From the NCBI RefSeq assembly GCF_000003815.2, contig NC_049992.1:12060131-12124130 (forward strand): a stretch of 64,000 nt of DNA, written 5' to 3'. Below, piece by piece: positions 1-10,246 of this stretch. Positions within the stretch are counted from its first letter, which is position 1; each line of letters opens with the position of its first letter. The position numbers and the translations under genes are program-made. The stretch comes from Branchiostoma floridae (taxonomy: Eukaryota > Chordata > Leptocardii > Amphioxiformes > Branchiostomatidae). The notes below the pieces were generated by a model. That model ran no database searches. It worked only from the letters and a program-made list of their open reading frames with translations, and was not told the origin of the DNA.

Positions 1-34
1 CTTCCCAAATTCCACATGTGCCCTTGTCGAATTG

Positions 35-793
35 NNNNNNNNNNNNNNNNNNNNNNNNNNNNNNNNNNNNNNNNNNNNNNNNNNNNNNNNNNNNNNNNNN
101 NNNNNNNNNNNNNNNNNNNNNNNNNNNNNNNNNNNNNNNNNNNNNNNNNNNNNNNNNNNNNNNNNNNNNNNNNNNNNNNNNNNNNNNNNNNNNNNNNNNN
201 NNNNNNNNNNNNNNNNNNNNNNNNNNNNNNNNNNNNNNNNNNNNNNNNNNNNNNNNNNNNNNNNNNNNNNNNNNNNNNNNNNNNNNNNNNNNNNNNNNNN
301 NNNNNNNNNNNNNNNNNNNNNNNNNNNNNNNNNNNNNNNNNNNNNNNNNNNNNNNNNNNNNNNNNNNNNNNNNNNNNNNNNNNNNNNNNNNNNNNNNNNN
401 NNNNNNNNNNNNNNNNNNNNNNNNNNNNNNNNNNNNNNNNNNNNNNNNNNNNNNNNNNNNNNNNNNNNNNNNNNNNNNNNNNNNNNNNNNNNNNNNNNNN
501 NNNNNNNNNNNNNNNNNNNNNNNNNNNNNNNNNNNNNNNNNNNNNNNNNNNNNNNNNNNNNNNNNNNNNNNNNNNNNNNNNNNNNNNNNNNNNNNNNNNN
601 NNNNNNNNNNNNNNNNNNNNNNNNNNNNNNNNNNNNNNNNNNNNNNNNNNNNNNNNNNNNNNNNNNNNNNNNNNNNNNNNNNNNNNNNNNNNNNNNNNNN
701 NNNNNNNNNNNNNNNNNNNNNNNNNNNNNNNNNNNNNNNNNNNNNNNNNNNNNNNNNNNNNNNNNNNNNNNNNNNNNNNNNNNNNNNNNNNNN
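35..793. other. Assembly gap (759 N)
   Basis: An unbroken run of N. It hides whatever lies just upstream of the zinc-finger cassette series, possibly including part of the shared upstream gene. Confidence 0.99.
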
Positions 794-2872
794 CTATGTT
801 AGTTATTCCTACAGTTAATGCATGCAGATACAAGTATGTGCACATGTTTCAGTTTTGGTACATTGTAAACCTGAGTTGACTGCAGTTTACTGAAAGCTTG
901 CCAATTTGGTGATATTCTTAAATTCTTCCATCAACATCATTGAGAACATTCCATTTCTTTTTCAAAACAAAATTGGTTCATTAAACTGTAGGCAACTCAG
1001 GTAACCTTTTTATGTGACACTAGGCCTTGTCATGCTTTCTAGACTTTTTCCTTGTTGAGTTGCTGTATTTAGCAACATTCTTTCAGTTCCCTCTGCGGCA
1101 ATAGTTAACAGCTATGTTACAGCTCTGTGTGGAGGATGGATCATACTTGTGTGATGCATTATGGAAATGACATGTAGACAAAAGCATGCTCACAATGTTT
1201 TTAGTATCAAGAAATCACATGCACTCTATTGAATGCTCACTGTTGTATTGACATGCACACTGTTTTGTAGATGAAACCCAATGTTGTATGATGCTTCATT
1301 GTGTGTTTTTAATGATGTTTATAGTTCCTGTTGGTAAACTTAAATAGTTTAGTATACCATTGGCTAGCTGTTAGAAGTTGATTACAAACAAGCTCTGTTC
1401 TTCTGTTCTTTTCTGTTTGATAGGTTATTTCACTTGTTCCACTTAAAATAGATGAGACACTTGTAATGAAACTAGTGTTGTTGTTCCATGTACCTTTGTG
1501 CACACTTGTTGTGGTATGAACCACAGAAAACATGTACTCCACTTACTAGTCATTGATGTGCTGTTGACAATGAAATGTACAGTACAATGTATCCACTGAC
1601 AAAGGAAGTATGCTGTACAGAATTTTACCATGTTTGTGAACAATATTGTGTACATAGATGTGAGTTCTCTCTTTAGTGTATTTTTGTACAATGCCAGTAT
1701 TGCAAAAATGTGAATACAAAATGATCATTTAAGATGTCTGAGTTTGTCCTCGTTTTGTCATGCCTTTTCCAATACATAATTATTAGTTAATGGTACATTT
1801 AAGGTATGGAACAGTCCACCATGATGCAATGATGATAAACCAGTAATGGTCAATGATAATATTGATATTGACACAGGTAAGTTTATGATATTTTGTTTAT
1901 TGACAATTTTGTAAAAAAGATTCAAGAGGTCCATACACCCCTGTAATAACGATGGGGATAGTATAGAATGTGGTACAATCAACTCACAGCTGAAGCTACC
2001 AACTCATGAACTACATTCTACAGAAAGTTACAAGCACACATTATTAGATTATCCACATATGTTACACAATATGCAACACTCTTATTACATGACATGACAG
2101 TATCCTGACTATATGAACATGTCTCACTATCAGCTGAACAATGATGGATAGCATGTGTACATATGCCTTCACTCAACAATGGAACCGGCCATTGATCATT
2201 GACACAAGTAAACATGCACAAACCATCTATATGTAAAATGGAATGCTGATGGTGAAATAAAAAGAACACATAAATAGACATCAACATTACACTAATATAT
2301 AGCCACCATTGTCAAGTTGAACTTTGGTATACAATGGTATGTTTCGACTACCTTAGTTTTGAAGCACACATCAAGACCTATGAATATAATGTGATCATCA
2401 ACACTTCAAAACACCACTTGTTAGTATAGCAATGATAATTTACTAACTGGAAGATGTCACCGGTAACACTGCATTACTATGTGGACTGGTATTTGCAATT
2501 TATACACAGGTTCATTAAAGATAGGAAAATCACAGTTTTCACAAGACGATCAACATCACATATGAAATCAGGTAACTCTTGCATCATCTTGTGATGCATA
2601 TTACAACAATCTGATCACAGCACAATCATTTCAATCTTGAATGTGTATTGAAAATGTGTGTGCTGGTGCTTGGTAAATGACCTCCCCCCCCCCCCCCCCG
2701 GATTTTAGATCCACACAGTGTCAAAGGAATAATACAGCTGTAAAAGAAAGGTCCTGATATATGATAGCCATGCATACATGTAACTCAGGGACATGAAGTG
2801 TCATCAGACAGCAGTAGTGCATCCGTTAGTCACATGTCTGCACATTAGATGAGGGCTTCCATGACAATACAT
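794..2872. other. Non-coding, AT-rich stretch upstream of the first zinc-finger cassette
   Basis: I see no recognisable gene here. Open frames are short, lie on both strands and have no domain signature or paired splice sites. A 17-18 base run of C near 2683-2699 is the only obvious simple repeat. If the zinc-finger exons belong to one transcription unit, this stretch is intronic. Confidence 0.5.
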
Positions 2873-3065
2873 CCCTGAGTACCAAACTATTTCTGCCAAG
2901 GCCCCTTGCACTTGCTGCCCTAAAAAAACTCTGTTGTAACCACTAGCTCAATATTTTCGCTTGCTAATGTTGTTAGCAGCATGAAGATTGAGCCAGTGGT
3001 TACAACAGAGTTTTCTAGGGCAGCAAGTGCAAGGAGCCGTGGTAGAAATAGGTTGGTACCCAGGC
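2873..3065. mobile_element. Foldback element (long inverted repeat)
   Basis: Two arms of about 80 bp (2873-2952 and 2987-3065) are near-perfect reverse complements around a loop of about 34 bp; the inner 48 bp has only a few mismatches. The ends read CCTGAGTACC and GGTACCCAGG. There is no coding capacity. The structure fits a small foldback MITE. A clear target-site duplication was not found, so the family is unassigned. It lies about 150 bp upstream of the first zinc-finger cassette acceptor. Confidence 0.75.
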
Positions 3066-3217
3066 TAACAACAGAAGATGGTACCCAAGCTAAGACACAT
3101 TTATATGACTGCATGATGTGACTCCCTCTCAACAGCCTTATTCACCAGACAGTGTTCCACTAACAACAACCAGTATGTGCCAAACAAACACTGAATGTCG
3201 ATTCTGTCCGTGCGTAG

Positions 3218-3615
3218 GTCGACTTGACCCCATGGGAAGTGGTCTGGTGGAAAAGGCGAGAGATGGGTCGTCACCATGGCAACAGGATGTGGGGAAATCT
3301 AAGCCCCAGTTGGCTTCGGAGAGGCCAACATCGTCTCGTAGTTCTAATCTAGAAGCAACACAGAAACACACATGCCCACAATGCAAGCAAACGTTCCAAT
3401 GTAGTGATGAGCTGAGGAAACATCTGGAGGTCCAGCACCAAAAGCTGACCTGTACAATATGTGGTGCGGTGCTGGCTGGCAAGTATAATTATAAGAGGCA
3501 TATCATGTTCAAGCACAGCACCCAACGAACTTTTGCCTGCAGTTACTGTGGGAAGACTCTGAAACGCAAAGATCACTTGTTGAGACATCTACGAAACTAT
3601 CACGCTACGGAGTGA
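3218..3615 (+). CDS. C2H2 zinc-finger terminal exon, cassette A
   Basis: A terminal exon with an acceptor ending GTAG at 3217 and a TGA stop at 3613-3615. It enters with two bases (GT) completing a codon, the same phase as cassettes C, D and E. The first part holds a Gly-Leu-Val-Glu stretch shared with the other cassettes. Three C2H2 fingers follow: HTCPQCKQTF, LTCTICGAVL and FACSYCGKTL. The last two are joined by an H-S-T-Q-R linker of the classic TGEKP-like length. An in-frame ATG at 3118 exists, but the splice reading fits the paralogues better. Fingers of this type bind DNA in the nucleus; the target is unknown. A poly(A) signal follows at 4390. Confidence 0.82.
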
Positions 3616-4838
3616 TTTCTTTGTTACAAAATCTCTCAAGCAGTTGTTTGAGGTTCCATTCAAATTCTAAGTAGTTGTCAAATTAGAAATAGGTATAGAG
3701 ACAAGCACCATCCAGCAGTTCTGTCATTTTTCTTGTTATTGCACTTTTTCTTAAGGGTAAATAGAAGGTATACCTTTTTCTATCTGAACTGTGAGAAATC
3801 GAAACACATTTTTCAGTATCATGTACTCGTATATTCGGTTTCTGTTGGGATGTTTTTTTCAAAAACAAAATCATTTACAAAATGTTTTCAATTCTTTGTA
3901 ATTATATGTCTAAGAGATTTTATACTTATTTCGAACGTTATTTCAACTTTCTAGATATTACCCTGGCTGTGTAAGACTAGAAATATTGATGTGGAATAGG
4001 ATATCTCTAATACTTTCTAAAGAATGGTAACAGTATTCTACTATTATTTACATTTTTTTGTAACGAGTCAGGGACCTTGAAAGAAAGCAATGATTGTACA
4101 CAGCATCACAGGAATGATGATTCCAATGGTAGAATTACTTGATAATGTTTTATCAGAGAACTGTTTCTTATGTTTGGTCAGGAAAGACTGACTTCAGTTA
4201 GGACTTAGGTCATGTACATCAACAGTATATTACATTTTGCATGTTTGGTGAGAATGGTCTGGTGGATATGTCGAGAAAACGTTAATTCCTGTTTTTTTAC
4301 AACAGTTGGTTATCATTAAGTATGACTGACAGTGTGACTTTGTGTGTTTCATTATAGGAAGCAGAGTTGTGTGTTGTTACCAATGGAAAAATAAAGCTCC
4401 ATGTTCCTACATGGAAACCTTATGATCAGATCATAGACTGTATTTGAATTTGTCAATTGATATGGAGCTAAGACTACTAGTAAGAGTACAGGGCATAATT
4501 ACAAGTCAATACCATGATGATGATGATGAACATGTTGATGTTGAAGAAAGTATCATTCCATGATGAATTATCAAACTGTGCAAGGTCATGAACTAATTTC
4601 TGAGTAACAGTTGTAGATAATTTACAACTTGTGTTCATGTTAACTGTACTCCAAGAAGCAAATGGGTATCCAAGTGAGCTAGATGGAAGTCTAGCCAAAG
4701 AAGTTAAAAAATGATGGTAGTACACACATGCTATGACACAAGCAAGTCTGAAAACACTGTTACTTGTTTTACTTATAGTGTAAGATTATGAAGTTGTGAC
4801 TGCCAGATTTTATCTCCTATTCCAATTAAAACCTTTGA
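3616..4838 (+). other. Probable 3' UTR of cassette A and following intron
   Basis: AT-rich and without coding signatures. It contains a poly(A) signal at 4390-4395. A 10-base string GGTCTGGTGG at about 4252 matches the start of cassettes A and C and could be a relic of another cassette, or chance. Confidence 0.5.
4390..4395 (+). terminator. Poly(A) signal AATAAA, probable end of cassette A transcript
   Basis: A canonical hexamer about 775 bp after the cassette A stop, on the sense strand and before the next cassette. This is consistent with each cassette having its own transcript end. No cleavage site can be confirmed from the sequence. Confidence 0.45.
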
Positions 4839-4938
4839 NNNNNNNNNNNNNNNNNNNNNNNNNNNNNNNNNNNNNNNNNNNNNNNNNNNNNNNNNNNNNN
4901 NNNNNNNNNNNNNNNNNNNNNNNNNNNNNNNNNNNNNN
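4839..4938. other. Assembly gap of exactly 100 N
   Basis: The length of exactly 100 suggests a placeholder for a gap of unknown size. It removes the acceptor and the first Cys of cassette B, so that exon may be larger than it appears. Confidence 0.95.
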
Positions 4939-5176
4939 CTCCTGTGGTGAGAAGTTTGAATCGCGTTCAAAGCTCACGAAGCATGTGAGATCCCTGCACC
5001 AGAGGATGAGGTGCACGATATGTGGTCTGGAGTTGTCCAACAGGTTCAACCATGACAGGCATGTGAAGATGAAGCACACCAGCCAGCGTGACTTCGCCTG
5101 TGTTGTGTGTGCAAAGACATTCAAACGGAGTGACCACTTACAGAGACACATGCAAAATACCCACCCATCTTGGTGA
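4939..5176 (+). CDS. C2H2 zinc-finger terminal exon, cassette B (5' end in gap)
   Basis: The reading frame emerges from the N gap in the middle of a finger: only its second Cys (SCGEKF) and the two His are visible. Two complete fingers follow, MRCTICGLELSNRFNHDRH and FACVVCAKTFKRSDHLQRH, then a TGA at 5174-5176. The ELSN-(K/R)-(F/Y)-N/S-HDRH signature is shared with cassettes D and E and marks them as one paralogous series. The final finger is followed by only a few residues, as in the others. The acceptor and N-terminal linker cannot be seen. Confidence 0.8.
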
Positions 5177-5778
5177 GATCTTTTTGTATATTAGCAAATA
5201 CATGTACATGACGTATGTTTCAAGGATCTCGCCAAAACAGAGAATCAAGTGTCGATCTAGTTTTACAGGTGATGATAGGAATCAGCGACAGTCATGACAG
5301 TGTTCCCCAAGACACAAGGCTTTAAAGTTTAAATGCATCCCTGAAGGAAGGGATTGTATCTCCCAATCCGTATGGCACACAAAATCACATAACATCAACT
5401 AATTTCAACACATCCTGGTTTAAAGGTTAACAAGTTCAGTGTCCTATCATATTCAACTGAGCAACAACAACAATCCACTGAGCTGACATTTCTGATGACA
5501 TTATCCAAGCAACCCAAGGTCTGAGCTCTGTGTTACAGTGTTGACACAGATGTGACAAATCATGGACATATAAGTCACACACTGCACACATTATTTAAAC
5601 CTGGAGGACTAGGCTGTTGTACAGAGTGCTGTACTTACTGTTCCACCAGACCCAGTCTAAGATTTCTATGTCCAGATGATATTTCTCATTTTGATGGATC
5701 ATCAGATTCATACAAAGCTGGTGTGTTACTCTGAAGAGCCATTATACCGACTATATCGAAACAGATATTCCTGCCTAG
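5177..5778 (+). other. Spacer between cassettes B and C
   Basis: No conserved coding segment is visible. It should hold the 3' UTR of cassette B and intronic sequence leading to the acceptor at 5808. Confidence 0.4.
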
Positions 5779-5808
5779 AAATTGAACTTGACCTCTGTTC
5801 GTCCTCAG
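5779..5808 (+). promoter_or_regulatory. Conserved 3' splice-site leader of cassette C
   Basis: About 30 bp directly before the cassette C acceptor contain AATTGAACTTGACCTCTGTT and then a pyrimidine-rich CAG. The same block with two changes precedes the cassette D acceptor at 8554-8583, although the exon bases right after the acceptor are less alike. It is either a leftover of tandem duplication or a conserved splicing element. Confidence 0.55.
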
Positions 5809-6404
5809 GTGGCAGTGACCTCGCGATAGTTGGTCTGGTGGAAAGGACTAGAGGAGAGGCAACCCCGAGGACCCAGGAACATGACATCACAAGGCCTGAA
5901 CCACTGTTTGTTTCTGTGAATCCTATGAACAATCCCCTGGAACAGGGGCATGTAACCGTGCACACCTGTGGTCAGTGTGGAGAACAGTTCAGGGAGCAGG
6001 AGGCACTACATCACCATGTGCAATTGCTCCACCAGGCACCATGCAGTAGTCACAATGATCCGTATGGTGATGTTGGTGCTTCTCCAGGCATGGCAGGCAG
6101 ACAGTCGTTGGACCAGTCACACATGCTATCATTCGTAACCCCGGATGGAACTCTCTCCTATCCATGTTCAGACTGTGATATGACATTCATGTCGTCTACA
6201 GATCTCCTTGCACATATAGAGGCCGCCCACCAAAAGGCCCACTGTACCCTATGTGGACAGAACTTTTCCTGCAACTCCAGCCTACAGAGACATATCAGGG
6301 CTGTACACAGCGCACTGCGACATTACGTCTGTGACGTGTGCGGGAAGGCCTTCAAACGGAAGGACCACTTACAGAGACACATGCAGAACACGTGCAGGAC
6401 ATGA
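5809..6404 (+). CDS. C2H2 zinc-finger terminal exon, cassette C
   Basis: The acceptor CAG ends at 5808 and the exon starts GT, completing a codon (phase shared with A, D and E). The N-terminal linker has G-L-V-E-R-T-R-G and D-I-T-R-P-E-P, closely matching cassette E (G-L-L-E-E-T-R-G, Y-I-S-R-P-E-P). Four fingers follow: HTCGQCGEQF, YPCSDCDMTF, AHCTLCGQNF and YVCDVCGKAF. The last one ends HMQNTC, so its fourth zinc ligand would be Cys (C2HC) rather than His. Stop TGA at 6402-6404. Probably a DNA-binding end of a nuclear regulator. Confidence 0.85.
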
Positions 6405-6617
6405 CAAAATCTGAGAACATATTTACTTTAGGACTGCGTGCTACCTTTTTGTTACCAAGCACATTTTTCCTGGATGATACAACCATACCTATAGCCTCCT
6501 ATGGAAGTACATGTATGTTGATTATAAACTAAATGGTTGAGTTTGTATACGAGTCTTATCCATACCGGTAGTAAGAAACAGTTTGTTCTTCCCAGAATTG
6601 CTTTCCTTTGATGATGT
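6405..6617 (+). other. Probable 3' UTR after cassette C
   Basis: No coding signature. It leads into a run of transposon insertions (6618-6960 and 7555-8278) that fill most of the interval to cassette D. Confidence 0.4.
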
Positions 6618-6960
6618 CAGGGCTTTAGCCAGCTCGAAACTTTTTTCCGTCAGCCAATCGTCGCGAAAATTAATTAGAAGGACCAACGTCCTTGGAAGGA
6701 CTGAACTGAGACCTTGAAAAACGGGTTTTAATGAGATTATCGTATGCGAAAGGGCACCGACACACATTGTCAACAATCATAACAATAGCAAAATAAACAG
6801 TGTGTGGCTTTTACGGCCGTGGATGGCGTCCCCAAGCCGCCTGAAGCTTCCACCAAGGATTTTTGTCCGTCAAGGTTGACGGATTGGTTTGAAAATTTTT
6901 CCGTCAGACGCAACAAATTTCTGTCAATTGACGGAAAAACGGACGCTGGCTAGAGCCCTG
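6618..6960. mobile_element. hAT-like non-autonomous element (MITE), 343 bp
   Basis: The element starts CAGGGCTTTAGCCAGC and ends with its near-perfect inverse, GCTGGCTAGAGCCCTG. It is flanked on both sides by a perfect 8-bp duplication, GATGATGT (6610-6617 and 6961-6968). CAGGG ends plus an 8-bp duplication are the hallmark of hAT transposons. It has no transposase. An internal stretch of about 140 bp (about 6710-6850) is closely similar to 46850-46985 inside the larger element at 45913-47165, so the two are relatives. Confidence 0.9.
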
Positions 6961-7554
6961 GATGATGTGGACTCCACTGCTTCATCACGTTCAGACTTTT
7001 TAAAATTTTCAATCAATCAGATTTTGAATAATGTCATGAATACATGATGGCTCTTGGATGATGTGTACATAACCTGGTAAGTTACCTCAATCATAGGTGT
7101 TGCATTTCAAAGCCATATCTTCTGGAAAATCGAACATATCAATTTTCACAATGAATAGAATCTGTCAGTTGATTTATCACACACATTTGTTGGAGAAATG
7201 TGTACCTAGCTTCTGTAAGAAAACTTGGGCCACAGAAGGGCTTTTTTATGTGTGAGGTTAAAGCCATTGGTTATGTAATTTTTTGGGTAATATTACTTCA
7301 GATATGTGACTGTACAATTCCAATGTACACTTTCAATGTACAATGAATGTTAGCAATCGTTAAAACTAATACTGTTAAGGCTGTGTTGGTGCTGTAGTCT
7401 GGGCATTGTTGACTCTTTGTGGTTTGTGTACTGTTTTTAGATTGTTTATCTGTATGAATGATGCTGAATAATCAGTGCACATGTTATTAGGTACTTAGTC
7501 TTGAGCACAACATTTCATAGATATGCCATTGCGATCTCTATTACATGTTTTTTG
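6961..7554. other. Non-coding spacer
   Basis: AT-rich with no gene or structured repeat that I can recognise. Confidence 0.4.
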
Positions 7555-8278
7555 GACCCCATTCACACTCAGAAAAACGATTCGGATCAAACATTTATCC
7601 GAAAAAAAAAAATTCTATCCGATCCAAAATTGCGTTCACACTCGTCTTTGGCAATCCGATTAGTGCGCCCTCAGTCTTATCCGAATGAAACATTAGGCTG
7701 AGGTCAAAGGGTAGCGCCATTTCTTACAGCTCAAAATGGCGGGAATCCACCAACTTTTGATGCTGTTGTTCCTCTGGAGAATGTTCTGTAGTCGTAGAAG
7801 GGAACGCAATCAACGGTCTTTGATCGCGAGAAGGTTTCACCGACAAAGTCTTCTGCATATTGGGATAGCTGTAGTACAGCTCAGATGTACGCCACCAGAG
7901 CGGCAGACAGAATGATCTGGGAGCGGGAGCGAAGCCTTGATTGGTGGAACAACATTGCGCTTTGAACATTTTCAGACTCGGACTGGCAGAAAAACTTCTA
8001 ATTGAGCAAACTCACCTTTATATAAGTTGCATCCTATCCACTTAAAGTGAATCCTATCCACTTGCGCGTTCACACTGCCGAATCGAGACTCCCCGTGGCT
8101 CAGTTTTATCCACTTGCCGGAGTTCTATCTGCCTCCCCGAGGTGGATCGCGGGGGATTCGAATCGATGAAATCCAAGTGATTTGGGAGCGTTCATACTGC
8201 TAAGTTTTATTCGGATCGGGTAGTTTTATTCGGATAACATGTTTTATTCGAATCGTTTTTCTGAGTGTGAATGGGGTC
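7555..8278. mobile_element. MITE with perfect 30-bp terminal inverted repeats, about 724 bp
   Basis: Bases 7555-7584 and 8249-8278 are exact reverse complements over 30 bp, beginning GACCCCATTCACACTCAG. Flanking bases (TTG on the left, TTA on the right) are compatible with, but do not prove, a 3-bp target duplication. The interior has further short repeats of the terminal type (GTTCACAC, TTATTCGGAT). A short Arg-rich frame on the + strand (7736-7915, 59 codons) is the only notable coding stretch and matches nothing I recognise. The superfamily is unassigned; PIF/Harbinger is one possibility. Confidence 0.85.
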
Positions 8279-8553
8279 TTAATACATGCATTACTATGTT
8301 GAATGTTCCTCTTAGAATCAAATGTGGTTTATTCATGTTTACTCATGTTTCGTGCACATGAACTTCCTTGTGATCTATTAAAAGTTATTTGCACTTGAAT
8401 TTCTGTATGTGGTGTTTATTCAAAAGGTTGTCTCCTTTTACATCAGACTTTTTGTCACTTTTTACACCAGGCTTTTTTTCTGGAGGCTTTATCTAATTGA
8501 ATATTTCTCTCAACTGTTGTCAGCTGATCAAATTATATGAAAATGGCCATCTA

Positions 8554-8583
8554 AAATTGAACTTGACCTCTGTTCATCTTCAG
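8554..8583 (+). promoter_or_regulatory. Conserved 3' splice-site leader of cassette D
   Basis: Contains AATTGAACTTGACCTCTGTT followed by CATCTTCAG; see the equivalent block at 5779-5808. Confidence 0.55.
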
Positions 8584-9218
8584 GTCACCATGACCCAGCA
8601 GCAGCAAGTCTGAAGCAAACTGTGGGAGGGGGATCCTCACTATTCCAACACAACTTCCGAGGGATACCAGTGGAACTAGGAGTACCCTCGTTCATGTCTC
8701 AGTCTCAGAACACGAGTCAGCCAGAGGGTCACGGTGGATACGTTTGCGGTCAGTGTCGTAGACATTTCCTCTCCCATCATGCACTGGTAACCCATGTGAA
8801 GGAGGACCATTTCTCGGCACCTCGACCACCCTCATATCATCTCGAAGAGGCGACCAATGAAAGAGAGCCTGATGCACAGTTTGAAACACCGACCGCACCA
8901 GTCATTCAGCAGCCACCAATGACTGGAGCATCAGGCCCTAGTGAGGATACGGAGCAGTATCCTTGTAGCCACTGTGATAGAATGTTCAAGGCCAAGTCAA
9001 GTCTCATGAACCACTTGAAGTCACAGCATGAGAAGATAGCCTGTGCCATCTGTGGTATGGAATTGTCCAACAAGTTCAGCCACGACCGACATTTCAAGTT
9101 GAAGCACTGTGACCAGCGTGACTTTGCCTGCTTCCAGTGTGGAAAGACTTTCAAACTGAGAGACCATTATAGGAGACACATGCAGAAATCACATCAGGAC
9201 ACTCTGTCGCATATGTGA
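8584..9218 (+). CDS. C2H2 zinc-finger terminal exon, cassette D
   Basis: The acceptor CAG ends at 8583 and the exon starts GT-CAC-CAT, the same entry phase as the other cassettes. A linker of about 50 residues follows, then four C2H2 fingers: YVCGQCRRHF, a long spacer, YPCSHCDRMF, IACAICGMELSNKFSHDRH and FACFQCGKTFKLRDHYRRH. Stop TGA at 9216-9218. The third finger carries the ELSNK-HDRH signature of cassettes B and E. An ATG at 8622 is in frame but internal. Likely a nuclear DNA-binding end; target unknown. Confidence 0.85.
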
Positions 9219-9689
9219 TCTTGGATGAAAAGTATGGAGAATTGAAATCAATGGCATACACGGATCGTGTTTATTCTTGGAAGACAAACTGTCGGTGCTG
9301 CAACTAGCTAAAGAGCAATGTCAAACTTGTTGGTGATGCTTATGACTATATTCTATCAAACTGCTCCCCAGCAACTGTGTTCCAAATAATCAGTCATAAA
9401 AGTCTGAACCAACAGAGTTTTCTTCTACCATGAAAATATACACACAGAGGAACAGGGAGACTTATCATTAAATGTACATGAAAGGGTTGCATTTAACTAA
9501 AAAGCGACCCCTTGGTGTAATAGTACACAAATGGATGATGACAAATGGATGATGATTTGATGGCGGCAATGGTAATAATGTGCAGACATGCTGCATCTTG
9601 TGCAAACCAATCTGTCCAGACTCATGTGTCATGCATTACATACATCACACGAAGACATCAGAACTCAGTTTGGATTCTTTCGCCTCCAG
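9219..9689 (+). other. Spacer between cassettes D and E
   Basis: Probable 3' UTR of D and intron. Nothing else is recognised. Confidence 0.4.
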
Positions 9690-10246
9690 GTTGCCATAAA
9701 ACGAGGACTGGTCTGCTGGAAGAGACGAGAGGAGGACCATTACCATGGCAACATTACATCAGCAGACCTGAACCGCCGACATGCCATGTTTCTGAAGGCC
9801 CCAGGGATCACCTTTGTATTACATGTGGGAAAACGTTTGACTCTCATCAAATGTTAGTAAGCCATGTCCAACTTCATCACCAGTTACCTAGTAGTTACTC
9901 CACGGAGTTGCCTGGAGATTCTCATCCAGGTGCAACAGCCTCTTCTGGCAGTGAATCTGCAGGTCCAGGATATCCAGCAAAGTACGGTAACCCAGAAGGG
10001 ACGTTAGAGGAACATCAGACGTTCCACACCTCTGCAGATGCTGCTCGTCACGCTAAGCTACAGCGTCAGAAGAGAGAGTGCTCCATATGCGGCGTAGAGC
10101 TGTCCAACAAATATAACCACGACAGGCACGTTAAATTGAAGCACAGTAACCTGCGTGACTTCGTTTGCACCTGGTGTGGAAAGTCGTTTAAGCTGAGGGA
10201 ACACCTGCAGAGACACATGCAAAAGAACCACATGCCCATGCCATAA
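9690..10246 (+). CDS. C2H2 zinc-finger terminal exon, cassette E
   Basis: The acceptor CCTCCAG ends at 9689; entry is again GT completing a codon. The linker G-L-L-E-E-T-R-G and Y-I-S-R-P-E-P matches cassette C. Fingers: HLCITCGKTF is intact. The next expected finger is eroded (F-H-T-S-A-D-A-A-R-H with no Cys pair). RECSICGVELSNKYNHDRH and FVCTWCGKSFKLREHLQRH are intact. Stop TAA at 10244-10246. The lost finger means it probably binds with three fingers while C and D have four. Confidence 0.84.

Noticed and set aside
7724-7969. 81-codon minus-strand frame inside the 30-bp-TIR MITE
   Set aside because: No transposase motif and an overlapping Arg-rich frame on the other strand; left as part of the element.
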